A stretch of 64,000 bases of DNA from Streptomyces mirabilis (GTDB lineage Bacteria > Actinomycetota > Actinomycetes > Streptomycetales > Streptomycetaceae), in assembly GCF_039503195.1 (NCBI RefSeq), contig NZ_JBCJKP010000001.1, positions 124,001 through 188,000 of the forward strand. Reading direction: 5' to 3'. A program made the translations under genes and the position numbers. The notes under the pieces were generated by a model that made no database searches, was not told where the DNA came from, and was given only the letters and a program-made list of their open reading frames with translations. This document shows positions 41,463 to 50,559 of the stretch, one piece after another. Numbering within the stretch: position 1 is the first letter of the stretch; every line of letters begins with the position of its first letter.

Positions 41463-43139
41463 CTAGCCTCGATCTTTCATGGCGGTCGGAGGGTTCGTCC
41501 GTCCGGCCGTTTTGGCTTGTCTGGGTGTTGGTGGGCAGGCCAGCGGCCCGGCTGTCGCGTCGGGTAGGCGCCGGGTTCCACAGCTCCGGAGGGGTGGTCC
41601 AGGCTCGTCGGGATGGTGGGATCTGCTGGTCAGCCGGGGTTCGGGAGGGCGTGGAGCCGTTCGGTCGCGTCAGTGATGAGGTCGGTCCAGGGCCAGTGGG
41701 CCGCGAATCTTAGGTACCGGCGGCGGGCGGTGGTGACGAGTTGGGCCGCGGCGGAGAAAAGCCGCAGGCGCAGGCGGCGGGGTTCCCATCTACGGGTTTG
41801 GCCGGTCAGGGCGAGCATCGGCATCCAGGCGAGCAGGTCGAGGGCGATCTGGACGATCTCCAGCCAGATCCGGTTCTGCGCACTGTCGTGGAAGGGGAGG
41901 TTGCGCAGGCCGGTGGCGCGGGCGGCGCGGATGCGGTCCTCGGCGCGGGCACGTTGGCGGTGCCGTAGCTCCAGTACGGCGATCGGCGTGTTGTTGGTGT
42001 TGGTGGCGAAGCAGGTCAGCCGCATCCCGTCGGCGTCGGTGAAGCGCAGCTGGGCGCCGGGATGCGGGCGTTCCTTGCGGACGATCAGCCGCATGCCCTT
42101 GGGCCAGTCCTTGAGCACATCTCCGTCCAGCTCGGCCACCCAGGCGCCGTCGTGGACCTCGCCGCCAGGCTCGACGGCCACCGTCCAGGCGGACGCGGGA
42201 ACCTTGAGGACTGCCTGGTGGATGGCGTCGGTGACGGTCATCCCGACCGAGTACGACAGCCACCGGCCACGCTTCGTCAGCCAGGCCACGAACTCATGGG
42301 TGCCACCGCCCGAATCACAGCGGATCAGCGTCTGGCGTCCGCGCCGGTACTTCTTCGGCAGCTGGGCCAGCGCGAGCCCGGCGGTGGTGACGTGGTCGGC
42401 GGCGGTGTTACTGCCCGCGTTGCCCGGCCGCAGCAGGCCCGCGACCGGCTCTCCGCTGCCGCTCGCTCCGTGGTCGACGAAGCCCATCAGCGGGTGGTGC
42501 CCAAACGTCTTTTTCCACGTCGCGGCGGCGTCCTGCTTATCGGAGTGCGCAAGAACGAGCACCCCGTCCAGGTCGACGATCACCTGCCCGCCGCCATTCG
42601 GCGCCGAGACACCGGCCAACTTCCATACGTATTCACGGACCTCAGCGCGCGCCGAGCGGACTGCCACCAGGGCCTTGTCTCCCGCCGTGACGAGGGTGTC
42701 GATGAGACGGGAGACGGTCGGATCGGACGCCACCCGCCCAAACACGCCCGGTTCGGCCCGCACAATTCCCACGTCAGCGAGGCAGTCTCCGCCGAGTGCG
42801 ACCGCGACTGCCACATCCAGCAGGACTTTGCCGGGATCGTGCACCGCACGGGGCTTGCGCCAGGGCGACAGCGCCGCCGATATCGCCTGGTCCAGCCCGG
42901 TCTTGCGGACCGTGTCGACCAGCAGCACGGCTCCCGCCTGCGAGACCACTGCCCCGCCGCCCTCGACGCGGTCACGCGGGTAGGACCCGATACGCTTTTT
43001 CACCTGGGAAGTGCCTCCGACGGTGGCGGGAACAAAGACCTCAGCAATCCTCATTCTCACTGGTCAGAGGCACTTTCTGCTTTCTTGATCAGTCGCCGGA
43101 CAGCCCGCTTCGTGAAAGCGCGAGATTAGCGGGTACCGC
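41463..43139 (-). mobile_element. IS1380-family insertion sequence
   Basis: Imperfect inverted ends share TGAAAGnnCGAGnnTAG: CTAGCCTCGATCTTTCA at 41463-41479 and TGAAAGCGCGAGATTAG at 43123-43139. The element is about 1.68 kb with one transposase gene. Its right end lies in the last codons of the neighbouring reductase gene. Confidence 0.78.
41630..43003 (-). CDS. IS1380-family transposase
   Basis: 457 aa from the GTG at 43003 (GGAGG 9 nt upstream). The DDE catalytic domain is complete: GGGQVIVDLDGVLVLAHSDK (first Asp), TLIRCDSGGGTHEFVAWLTK (second Asp), and a C-terminal region around NRIWLEIVQIALDLLAWMPM with the Glu. N-terminal LLVDTVRKTGLDQAISAALS and VALGGDCLADVGIVRAEPGV are typical. It appears intact and may be the source of the decayed copy at 47490-48049. 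Confidence 0.92.
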   Translation of the reverse strand: MKKRIGSYPRDRVEGGGAVVSQAGAVLLVDTVRKTGLDQAISAALSPWRKPRAVHDPGKVLLDVAVAVALGGDCLADVGIVRAEPGVFGRVASDPTVSRLIDTLVTAGDKALVAVRSARAEVREYVWKLAGVSAPNGGGQVIVDLDGVLVLAHSDKQDAAATWKKTFGHHPLMGFVDHGASGSGEPVAGLLRPGNAGSNTAADHVTTAGLALAQLPKKYRRGRQTLIRCDSGGGTHEFVAWLTKRGRWLSYSVGMTVTDAIHQAVLKVPASAWTVAVEPGGEVHDGAWVAELDGDVLKDWPKGMRLIVRKERPHPGAQLRFTDADGMRLTCFATNTNNTPIAVLELRHRQRARAEDRIRAARATGLRNLPFHDSAQNRIWLEIVQIALDLLAWMPMLALTGQTRRWEPRRLRLRLFSAAAQLVTTARRRYLRFAAHWPWTDLITDATERLHALPNPG

Positions 43140-44016
43140 GCGCTGTCTTCGGCGCAGGCCACCAGGCTGCGTTCCAGATCGGGGTCGCCGGTGAGCCGGT
43201 GAGCCGGGGGACGACGTCGGTGACCACGGAAACCTCGCCCCTCTCGATCGCCTGGTACCACGAGATCCAGGTCTCGATCTGTTCCCCGCTCATGCCCAGT
43301 CCCCATCGCCGCGCGAAGGCGTCCTCGAGGGTCTCGGGTTCGAAGCGGTAGGGCCGGCCGGTGGTTGCGGCGATCCTGGTGACTGCTTCGTCGAGGGTCA
43401 GGGCTTCGGGCCCGGTGATCTCAAGGGTCGCGCCGTCGTGCTCGGAGCGGGGACCCTCGTCGAGGGCGACGGCCGTGATCACGTCGGCGATGTCCTCGTG
43501 GGTGACGAAGGCGGCCCGGCCGGTGCTCGCGGGGCCGCTCACGACGAACTCCTCGTCGGCGAGGGCGGCCGGCGCCGAGGTGTAGAAGCCCGCCCGGAGC
43601 ACTGTGTGGCGGATCCCGGCCCCTGCCAGGAACTGTTCGGTCAGCCACTGGTCGCGGGCGTTGGTGTAGGTGGCGGCGGGCGCTGCGCCGACGAGGGACA
43701 CGTACAGGACGCGGTCCACGCCGACCGCGATCGCGGCCTCGACCACGGTGGCGTGTTCCTCCAGCCGGTGCCCCGTTCGGTGTCCGGAGACCAGGATGAG
43801 GGTCGACGCGCCTTCGAGCGCCTTGCGCATGGCGGAGGCGTCGGCGTAGGCGGCCGGACCGCGACGTTGGGCGCCGGGCAGTTCGGGCATGCGGTCGGGG
43901 CTGCGTCCGACGAGGAGTTGGGGAACTCCGTGGCCGGCGAGTCGGGCCGCGATCCGGCTGCCCAGCGCCCCGGTCACCCCGGTGACCGCCACCGTGGCAT
44001 GGTTCTTGTCAGACAT
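43126..44016 (-). CDS. NmrA-like NAD(P)-binding reductase
   Basis: 296 aa from the ATG at 44016 (GGAGG 8 nt upstream). The N-terminal Rossmann motif VAVTGVTGALGSRIAARLAG and the downstream SGHRTGHRLEEHATVVEAAI, VLYVSLVGAAPAATYTNARD (Y instead of a full YxxxK) and IRHTVLRAGFYTSAP identify an atypical short-chain dehydrogenase of the NmrA/QOR2 type. Such proteins bind NAD(P)H and reduce quinones or act as redox sensors. The C-terminus (APKTARGTR) ends inside the terminal repeat of the IS1380, whose bases supply the TAA stop, so a few native residues may be lost. The muconolactone-isomerase-like gene lies 152 bp upstream. Confidence 0.85.
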   Translation of the reverse strand: MSDKNHATVAVTGVTGALGSRIAARLAGHGVPQLLVGRSPDRMPELPGAQRRGPAAYADASAMRKALEGASTLILVSGHRTGHRLEEHATVVEAAIAVGVDRVLYVSLVGAAPAATYTNARDQWLTEQFLAGAGIRHTVLRAGFYTSAPAALADEEFVVSGPASTGRAAFVTHEDIADVITAVALDEGPRSEHDGATLEITGPEALTLDEAVTRIAATTGRPYRFEPETLEDAFARRWGLGMSGEQIETWISWYQAIERGEVSVVTDVVPRLTGSPATPIWNAAWWPAPKTARGTR

Positions 44017-44168
44017 GGGTTTGCCTCCGTCCCGGGCCGCTGTCGATCGCGGAACCCCTGTTTCCGATTCGGTAAGCGGATGGCTTCTCAAGGCATGGAC
44101 TCCCGCTTCAGTGCGGTGGTCCTGATCAGCACAGTGAGCGGTGGCCGTGAGGTGCCGCACCAAAACAC

Positions 44169-44429
44169 TCATCCGGTCAGGTCCGGATCGTTGGGGTGGG
44201 GCTGCAGGGGCAGGCTTCCGAGGACCTTCTCACGCAACTCCGCCTCGTCGTCGGCGCGCCACACGCCGATGACACGATCCTCCCCGACTGGGCGCCACAG
44301 CCGGAACAAGTGACCTTCGGCGGCGAGCTCCTTGGCTCGCACAGCTTCGGCGGCGCGGCGCCGGTCGACTTCTGCTTGGTGGGTTCCCTCGGGCACACTG
44401 ACGGTCAGCTCGACCAGGAACTCCTTCAT
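44169..44429 (-). CDS. Muconolactone isomerase-like protein
   Basis: 86 aa: MKEFLVELTVSVPEGTHQAE then VDRRRAAEAVRAKELAAEGH, LFRLWRPVGEDRVIGVWRAD and DEAELREKVLGSLPLQPHPN. Both length and pattern match the muconolactone delta-isomerase fold (ferredoxin-like dimeric barrel). In the beta-ketoadipate pathway this enzyme moves the lactone double bond, but stand-alone members next to SDR genes often have other unknown substrates. AGGAAGAG lies 4 nt before the ATG. It is likely cotranscribed with the NmrA-like gene. Confidence 0.85.
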   Translation of the reverse strand: MKEFLVELTVSVPEGTHQAEVDRRRAAEAVRAKELAAEGHLFRLWRPVGEDRVIGVWRADDEAELREKVLGSLPLQPHPNDPDLTG

Positions 44430-44885
44430 GGTCTCTTCCTCTCTTGTTCCTTCGGGCTTGTTTCTTCGGGGGACGCAGGGCTTCGCGATCGTCTGCGAGG
44501 GGCCCTGAGGCTGCCGGAAGAGTCGGTTCTGTCCGCATGCAAACAGGCCGCTATGTGGAGTGCGCCTGCCGCCTGGAGGTCTAGGACTGCGTCTTCGGCC
44601 GGTGCGGTGGCGATCGGGTCGCGGCGACCGGTATGCCGGAGACCTGCCGTCCCTGGTATGCGTCCCGGCCGGAATGCCCATCCTTTGGGTCCCGGCCGAT
44701 CCGGAGCTCGTCGCATCGGTCAACGACACTGCGAAAGTGCCCCTCGACCTGCAACACCACGGAGCACGCGCCGTCCAGGGTGCCGTCGTAGGGGTGGCCC
44801 AGCGCGTCGGGGCCCTTGCCGCCACGGTGTGGTGCATCTTCCGGACCGGCCAGGTGGTCAGCCGCCCACTGACTACCTTCGACTA
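44430..44885. other. 456-bp gap, no gene recognised
   Basis: Open frames on both strands (plus: VPADPELVASVNDTAKVPLD; minus: PDALGHPYDGTLDGACSVVL) have similar quality and neither matches a family I know. It could be a decayed gene. Confidence 0.3.
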
Positions 44886-45750
44886 CTAAGCGGTGCGGTA
44901 GAACTCGGCCGCGGTGAAGGTGGCGGGGACGCCGAGTTCGGCGGCGACCGTGGTGATCGCGGTGTCTGCGGCGGCGAGGTCGGTTTGGCCGTCGGTGGTG
45001 AAATAGGGTGCGATGAACTTCTCGTAGTGCGCTCGAACTTCGTCCGCGGTGTGTCGGCCGAGGAAGGTCTGCATGTGCCGCACCGTGGTGTCGGGGTCGT
45101 TGTGGATCACCTGCAGGGCGCGCCGGTGGGCTCGTACTCCGCCTGGACCGCGGGGTCCTCCGGGTCGGTGTAGGTGGGGTCGACGGCCACGCCCACGGTG
45201 GGAATCTGGAAGTGGTCGCCGACAAAGGCGAGCAACTGCCAGCCGTGCTCGGCGGCGATCGCCTCCGGTGCCATGGTGTCGCCGACCACGGCGGCGTCGA
45301 TACTCCCGTTGTGCAGCCGGCGCAGGTCCATGCTGTGGTCGCCGGGCCAGCGGACGATGCTCTGCACGTCGCGGTCCGGGTCGAGACCGGCCTGGCGCAG
45401 AATGATCCGGGTGAAGACCCCGGGGCCGGTGTGAGGAGGGGTTACCGCCAGCCGTTGGTCGGCCAGGTCGGCCAGGGAGGTCAGGCCGGAGCGGGCGAGG
45501 AACCAGAACAGCGGGCGGGCGGTGTTGACATTGAGCGCGACCCAGGGGATTCCATCGCCAAGTCGGGACAGCAGTGTCCGGCCGAGTCCGATGGCTGCGC
45601 CGCGGCGCAGCCGCTCCGCGTCCCAGGTGCAGCCGTCGCGCAGTGCGACGTGGACGCCCTCGTCGGCGTAGAAGTCATGCTGGTCGCGATGTAGGTGACC
45701 AGTTCCTCGTGCGGGCCCCGCCCGACGTAGGCTAGATCGATCGTGTGCAT
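44886..45750 (-). pseudogene. SsuA/THI5-like substrate-binding protein with two frameshifts
   Basis: Three frames combine into one protein: MHTIDLAYVGRGPHEELVTY; then DQHDFYADEGVHVALRDGCT, LADQRLAVTPPHTGPGVFTR and GDTMAPEAIAAEHGWQLLAF; then HNDPDTTVRHMQTFLGRHTA and AAELGVPATFTAAEFYRTA-stop. The order fits periplasmic-type ABC binding proteins of the sulfonate/pyrimidine-precursor family. Shifts lie near 45685 and 45120. There is no lipobox, which is unusual for an actinomycete transporter and may point to a cytosolic NMT1/THI5-like member. Confidence 0.7.
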
Positions 45751-45813
45751 GAACGTCTTCCTTTGGGGTGACGATGTGCCGGATGCGGTCCGGCCGTTGG
45801 CCAGACCGGGACG

Positions 45814-46603
45814 CTATGGCCCCGTGCGCGCAGGACAACGGGTGCAGTACATGGCCATGCCGCCGTTGGCCGCGGCCGTGGTGCCGGTCATGAAGGAGTT
45901 GTCCTCGCCGGAGCAGAAGGCGACCGCTTGGGCGACGTCGGCGGGGTGTGCCAGGCAGCCCAGGGGGCGGCCGCCTGCCGCTGCTTGTCCTCGTCGTCGA
46001 AGACATCCGGCATGCGGGCCATTCGGGTGTCCTCCACCGGCCCGGGCGCGACGACGTTGACCGTGATGCCCTGCGGGTCCAGTTCCTGGGCGAGGCACCG
46101 GGCGAACTGCTCCAGTGTGGCCTTGGCCGTCCCGAGTGCGATCCTGTTCTCCCAGGGCCGGCGGCTGAGGCCGGTGCTGAGATAGACGATGCGTCCCCAG
46201 CCCTGTGCGGTCGTGGCGGGCTAGACGACTTTGGTAACCGCTAACGCCGCACGCATCTCGGCGTCGAGCTTGCCGCCCAGTTCTTTCCACGCCATGTCCC
46301 GAAACAACGTGACCGCGTACGGGCCGAGCGCGTTGTGCACGAGCACGTCGATGCCGCCCCATGCCGCCCGGACCTGCTCGACCATGCTGTCGATCGCAGC
46401 TACCTCGCGCACGTCGGCCTGCACGGCCATGGCTGGCCGCCCGCAGCCTCGATGCTGGTCACGACCCGTTCGGCCGCCGTGCTGTTGCGGAGGTAGCTGA
46501 CCACCACGCGCATCCTCCGCACGGCCAGAAGGCGTGCGGTGGCTGCGCCGATTCCGCTGCTGGCCCCTGTCCCCAATGCCACCCTGCCGGTTGCCCCGGT
46601 CAT
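45814..46603 (-). pseudogene. Short-chain dehydrogenase with several frameshifts and a stop
   Basis: MTGATGRVALGTGASSGIGA carries the SDR glycine motif; then DVREVAAIDSMVEQVRAAWG and IDVLVHNALGPYAVTLFRDM in a second frame end at a TAG (after AALAVTKVV); then RIVYLSTGLSRRPWENRIAL and LDPQGITVNVVAPGPVEDTR in a third. The catalytic Tyr lies in the altered region. The ATG at 46603 overlaps the upstream tetR stop (ATGA), showing it was an operon with the regulator. Confidence 0.75.
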
Positions 46604-47274
46604 GAGCCCGCCGCCTTCTCATCATCGCGGGCCGACGGGATGACCGCCCGGAGCTGTTCGTCAGCGTGTCCTGAGCGGATCGCTCCGTAGAGCACCGTGT
46701 CGACGGTCGCCCGCAGCAGATCGGCCGCTGTCCAGTCGAGTTCGCGCGGCAACCGGGAGGTGACCAGCCGCTCCAACGCACCCCGGGTGATCTCACCCAG
46801 CAGCGCAGGTGGCGCCGACAGCAGTCCCCGCCGGTAGCCTTCCCTGAACAGTTCGTCGAGCCGCTGGTAGACCACCGCGTCCATACGTTGCTCCACATAC
46901 TGGCGGAGCATCGCGTCGCCGCCGCGTCCGGTGGCGAGCTGAGCCGCGCCGATCCGCCCGAGCTCACTGCCCGCAGCGATCAAAAACCGCTGGACCCGCA
47001 TACCGAACGGCTGCCCTTCTGCGTCCTCGACTGCCGCCGCCAGCGTGCGCTCCACCCCCGCGAACGTCCGTTCCAGCACCGCGGCCAGCAGGCTGCGCCT
47101 GTCCGGGAAATGACGGTAGATCGTCTTCTTGCTCATCCCGAGCTCACGAGCGAGATCGTCCATGGTCACCCGCGCGAAACCCGGCGCGAAGAACAGCCGG
47201 CCAGCCGCCTCCACAATCACGTCAGCCCGACGCTGGTCACCCTTGGAAACTTTCGAAACTGATGTGGTTTCCAT
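46600..47274 (-). CDS. TetR/AcrR family transcriptional regulator
   Basis: 224 aa. The TetR helix-turn-helix is clear (RRADVIVEAAGRLFFAPGFA, TMDDLARELGMSKKTIYRHF, PDRRSLLAAVLERTFAG). The C-terminal domain has an arginine-rich RLVTSRLPRELDWTAADLLR and DTVLYGAIRSGHADEQLRAV. It overlaps the following SDR by four bases. The start ATG itself lies within a set of GGAAAC/GTTTCC repeats that probably form its own operator, and no ribosome site is obvious, so translation may be near-leaderless. Confidence 0.88.
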   Translation of the reverse strand: METTSVSKVSKGDQRRADVIVEAAGRLFFAPGFARVTMDDLARELGMSKKTIYRHFPDRRSLLAAVLERTFAGVERTLAAAVEDAEGQPFGMRVQRFLIAAGSELGRIGAAQLATGRGGDAMLRQYVEQRMDAVVYQRLDELFREGYRRGLLSAPPALLGEITRGALERLVTSRLPRELDWTAADLLRATVDTVLYGAIRSGHADEQLRAVIPSARDDEKAAGS

Positions 47275-47282
47275 AGTTTCCA
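47241..47282 (-). promoter_or_regulatory. GGAAAC/GTTTCC repeats over the tetR start (operator candidate)
   Basis: The stretch contains GGAAACTTTCGAAAC, then GTGGTTTCCATAGTTTCC, that is several GGAAAC half sites in both orientations within about 40 bp spanning the ATG at 47274. Such clustered half sites are usual for TetR autoregulation. Assigned from symmetry and position only. Confidence 0.5.
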
Positions 47283-47489
47283 GCGTGGGTCCCCGCCCCC
47301 TGTGCTGTCAAGGCAGGTGGGCGTGTAGGGGCTTGGAGCCTGCCTCGATAGCTGGCAACCCGCCGCTGGTTCGTGATCATTCATGCGAGGTGATGCATGG
47401 CGGATGGGCTGTTCGACGTCGAGCCGGTCAGGAAGAAGTAGCCGGAGATCTCTGACAGCCGTAGGCAAGACATTTCGTGCGTTGGCTCC

Positions 47490-48049
47490 GTACCAGGTCC
47501 TGGTGCTGCCTGGGGGCTTCTTCCAGGTCGCGGTGGCGTCCTGCTCCTTGGAGTGTGCGAGGGCCAGTACGCCGTCGATGTCCACGATGACCTGGCTATC
47601 TGCGGCCGGACTGCTCGCTCCGGCTATCTCCCGGACCCGCGTCCGCACCTTTACTCGCGCCGTGCAAATCGCCACGAGGGCCCTAGGCCTGGCCTAGGCC
47701 CGGATGCGGCCAGAGCGTCGAGAGCCACATCCGGCAGGGTCTTGCTCGGATCGTCCCCGGCCCGGGGCTTGCGCTACGGCGCCAACGCCGCCGATATCGC
47801 ACCGATCAGACCTGACGTGCGGACTGTCTCGACCAGCAGTACCGCCCCGGCCTGGCACAAACCACCCCGCTGCCGCCGCCTTCGGCACGGACACGCCGGT
47901 CGGACCCTCTGCTCTTCTTCACTCTGGAAGTGCCACTTCCCCTACCACGTGCAGGACCCTCAGCAAGTCCTGTCGCTGCACCTCAGAGGCACTTTCTGCT
48001 TTCTCGATCACGAGCCGGACAGCACTCCTCGTGAAAGCCCGAGGTTAAG
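47490..48049 (-). pseudogene. Decayed IS1380-family element
   Basis: SQVIVDIDGVLALAHSKEQD then ATATWKKPPGS matches the first-Asp region of the IS1380 transposase at 41630. Upstream bases match its N-terminal coding part in broken frames, and the terminal repeat TGAAAGCCCGAGGTTA lies at 48032-48047. The C-terminal half is missing, cut at about 47490. Confidence 0.75.
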
Positions 48050-48103
48050 AGGGCATCTGATCTAGGTAGTTGGTAGTTAGGGATGTTTTTGTGACTGTCG
48101 GGG

Positions 48104-48409
48104 ATGGCTGTCGTTGAGCGAGGCGTGAACGCTCGTCGCCCGTACCGCAGTGATGTCTCTGATGCTCGCTGGGCCTTGATCGAACCGGTTTTCACGGCCT
48201 GGCGAGCCGGCCGGACCGGCCCCGGTACGGCGGCCCGGGTCCACGACTTACGGGAGATCGTCAACGCGATCCTCTACGTCAACCGAACCGGCATTCCCTG
48301 GGAGTACCTGCCGCACGACTTCCCGCCGTACAAAACCGTCTATGACTACTACGCGAAGTGGGAAGCGGATGGCACGACCCAGCGGGTCCCACGCTGCCGT
48401 CTGGGCTGA
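48104..48409 (+). pseudogene. IS5-family transposase N-terminal part
   Basis: RRPYRSDVSDARWALIEPVF, RVHDLREIVNAILYVNRTGI then PWEYLPHDFPPYKTVYDYYA and KWEADGT are the N-terminal DUF4096-type domain of IS5 (IS427/IS1112-like) transposases. The catalytic DDE part is absent; the frame is cut at about 48390 and ends RVPRCRLG. Confidence 0.78.
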
Positions 48410-48991
48410 TGGAGCCGTCGTACTGGGACCACTCCATGTACTGGAGGGACAGCCGTTCGGATCCGCCGGCAGCCCGATCTCGCAGGCCCTCCGGAGACTG
48501 GGTGTGGTGGCCGATGCGGCCACGGACGAGTTCGCAACCGTGGAGCTGGACCGCCATCGGCACGGCGAGGACTGGATTGCTTAGGCAGCAACTTCCGGAT
48601 TCCTGCGGGGATGGGCAGGATGCTGGATCCGTTCGCGGAATCTGCCCATAACTGCGAGAACCCGCCGCCGTCGCCCAACCGTGCCAAGCAGCATGTTCAC
48701 CTGCGCACATGCGGCAATGCGGTCGCTACGGGGCCTGCCGAACCCGCTGGAACTCCAGTTCCCAGCAGCACGTCTCCGCTGAAAGTGGGCTTGTCCATCA
48801 CCGGTTCCAGGCCGGAGCGATGCGGGCAGGGCGGTGCGGGTAGCGGGGGCCGGGCCGCTGCGGGTGGGGCCGGCCTATCCGGCGGCGCGGGCGGGGGATG
48901 AGCACGGGCAGGTCCTCCAGATCGCGGTGGGCAGACAGGACTGCGCCCCGCACCGGACGGAGCGGCGGGCGGGGCGCAGAAAGGTGTCGGG
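48410..48991 (+). other. 582-bp gap with one protein-like fragment
   Basis: A frame ending at 48584 reads AVVLGPLHVLEGQPFGSAGS, PISQALRRLGVVADAATDEF and ATVELDRHRHGEDWIA-stop. It has good codon bias and is probably the C-terminus of a gene cut by the IS5 remnant. I cannot name it. The rest has no supported gene. Confidence 0.35.
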
Positions 48992-49198
48992 TCAGGCCGG
49001 GCCGGGGTCGGTGCGCTCGTGCTGCGGGCCCGGGCTGGGGGACTCCGGCTGTGATGCCGGGGCGCCGTGCAGATGGGTGCCGATCCAGTAGCCGACCAGC
49101 AGGCCGACCACCAGCAGCACCTTGTGCCGGTTGGCCTTCCACCAGGTCGGCTGGGGCGGTTCGGTCAGCACACCTATGACGGCGGGACCCTTTGCCAC
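48992..49198 (-). CDS. Small single-pass membrane protein
   Basis: 68 aa from the GTG at 49198 (AAGGAG 8 nt upstream). A soluble start (MAKGPAVIGVLTEPPQPTWW) is followed by KANRHKVLLVVGLLVGYWIG as a transmembrane segment and a short polar tail (SPSPGPQHERTDPGPA). Unassigned small membrane proteins of this kind are common in Streptomyces. It points away from the DUF6197 gene upstream, from which it is 107 bp away on the same strand. Confidence 0.7.
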   Translation of the reverse strand: MAKGPAVIGVLTEPPQPTWWKANRHKVLLVVGLLVGYWIGTHLHGAPASQPESPSPGPQHERTDPGPA

Positions 49199-49305
49199 GA
49201 CTCATCTCCTTGGATGTCGGCGGGCAGTGCTGAGGCCGGGCGGCCTGCCCCGCGCCCGACCCGTAGAGCGGGGTTCGGGTACGAGGCAGGTGGTCCGGGG
49301 CGGCG

Positions 49306-49863
49306 TTACAGGCCGCGGGCGTCGGCGAGGCCGGCGGCCTGGCCGACCATGCGGACCGGGACGCGGGACGTGCCGTGTGCGTCGTTGAAGGACGGCACGG
49401 ATTCGACGTCGCCGCCGAACTGTCTGCGGATCGCGTCCAGGAGCATGCTGGCCGCGTCGGCTTCCAGGCGGTCGTCGCCGCGGGCCTCGATGCGGATGGC
49501 TCCGAGCATGCAGCGGGCTCCGTCGGCGTCGACCAGGGCGTCTTTGCACCAGCCGCCGCTGACGAGGCGGTGGTGCGCGCGCTGCAGGAGGGCGGCGACC
49601 GGGGTCGGGTACAGGTCCGGCAGCGGGGCGGGGCCGGTGCCGGTGCCGAGGGGGCCGGTGATGACGTCGGCCAGGTCGACGGGCTCGGTGGGGATGTGGG
49701 CGGTGTTGACCTCGTAGGCGACGGCCGCTTCGTCCAGCCGTACGGTCATCGCCGCGTCAATGAGGGCGAGTCGCTCCTCGAGGGACAGTTCCACCGGCGG
49801 CGCGGCGGCCTGGAGGGTCGGGGCGGGGTGGTCTATGGCAGGGGAGGACGTGGTCTGAGGCAT
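49306..49863 (-). CDS. DUF6197 family protein
   Basis: 185 aa from the ATG at 49863 (GGAG 5 nt upstream). The characteristic block RLVSGGWCKDALVDADGARC then MLGAIRIEARGDD, and SFNDAHGTSRVPVRMVGQAA, matches DUF6197 proteins of actinomycetes. Function unknown. A hairpin with a 14-bp stem sits between this start and the upstream sequence, so read-through from upstream is probably blocked. Confidence 0.8.
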   Translation of the reverse strand: MPQTTSSPAIDHPAPTLQAAAPPVELSLEERLALIDAAMTVRLDEAAVAYEVNTAHIPTEPVDLADVITGPLGTGTGPAPLPDLYPTPVAALLQRAHHRLVSGGWCKDALVDADGARCMLGAIRIEARGDDRLEADAASMLLDAIRRQFGGDVESVPSFNDAHGTSRVPVRMVGQAAGLADARGL

Positions 49864-49880
49864 CAGGGCTCCAGGCACGC

Positions 49881-49921
49881 CGAAGGGCGCCGCCAGGATC
49901 GTTCTCCGGCGGCGCCCTTCG
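49881..49921 (-). terminator. Hairpin in front of the DUF6197 gene
   Basis: CGAAGGGCGCCGCC (49881-49894) pairs with GGCGGCGCCCTTCG (49908-49921) around a 13-nt loop. It may be a terminator of incoming transcription or a 5'-leader structure. Confidence 0.5.
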
Positions 49922-50025
49922 CCGTCGCGCATTGAGGGAGATGGGTGCTGGCAGGAACGGGCGGGTAGCCACCGCACCCGCATCCCCGGCATCCTCGAAG
50001 GAACTGGGGCGGGGAAGGGGATCGG

Positions 50026-50187
50026 GTGGAGTTCGTCTTCGATTGCGGGTGGTGCGGCGGGGAGAACTACTTCGTGGGCAAGCAGGTCGGCTTTTGGGTC
50101 GACAAGTGGGAGATCCCCTCGGAGCGGGACTGCCGCTTCTGCGACGAACTCAACTACACCCCCGACCCGCCCTGGACAGAGGCATAG
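50026..50187 (+). CDS. 53-aa protein with two zinc-ribbon-like Cys pairs
   Basis: From the GTG at 50026 (GGAAGGGG upstream) the protein reads MEFVFDCGWCGGENYFVGKQ, VGFWVDKWEIPSERDCRFCD and ELNYTPDPPWTEA. CGWC and CRFC are spaced 26 residues apart, typical of a small zinc ribbon. Codon bias is good. It could bind nucleic acid or protein; there is no direct evidence. Confidence 0.65.
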   Translation: MEFVFDCGWCGGENYFVGKQVGFWVDKWEIPSERDCRFCDELNYTPDPPWTEA

Positions 50188-50363
50188 TTCCCTCCGGTCA
50201 GAAGCTGGAGATCAGTCTGGCGAGGCGAGGCTGCTGTTGATGGCCGGGGCCAGGCCGGTGGCGGCGAGGGTGAGGCCGAACAGGGTGCAGGCCAGCATCG
50301 AGCCGACACGGACAGCCGCCCTTAACCAGGACGACGGCGGAGATCGATACGGCCACGAGCGGT

Positions 50364-50427
50364 GTTTCCCCACCCGCGAGGGGGCCCAGCCGATGCACGG
50401 CTGGGCCCCCTCGCGGGTGGGGGAAAC
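50364..50427. terminator. Very stable 28-bp stem hairpin
   Basis: 50364-50391 and 50399-50427 are inverted repeats (GTTTCCCCACCCGCGAGGGG... and its complement) with one extra G in the right arm and a 7-nt loop GATGCAC. It lies between a plus-strand end and the minus-strand secreted gene's 3' side, so a bidirectional terminator is most likely. Confidence 0.6.
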
Positions 50428-50559
50428 GACGAAATGCGGCTCCGGAGGTGACGGAATGCGCCGAGCGGGAGCAGCGGGCCGGGTGGCCGCCGCGTTTGTG
50501 GCGCGCTATCTGGCCACTCTGAGCGTCGCAGTTGGCTGGCCCGCCGAACCCGTTGCTGG

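Noticed and set aside
50364..50427. Hairpin as a CRISPR repeat
   Set aside because: It is a single inverted repeat with no regular spacing or second unit, and differs from the I-E repeat seen at 34517.
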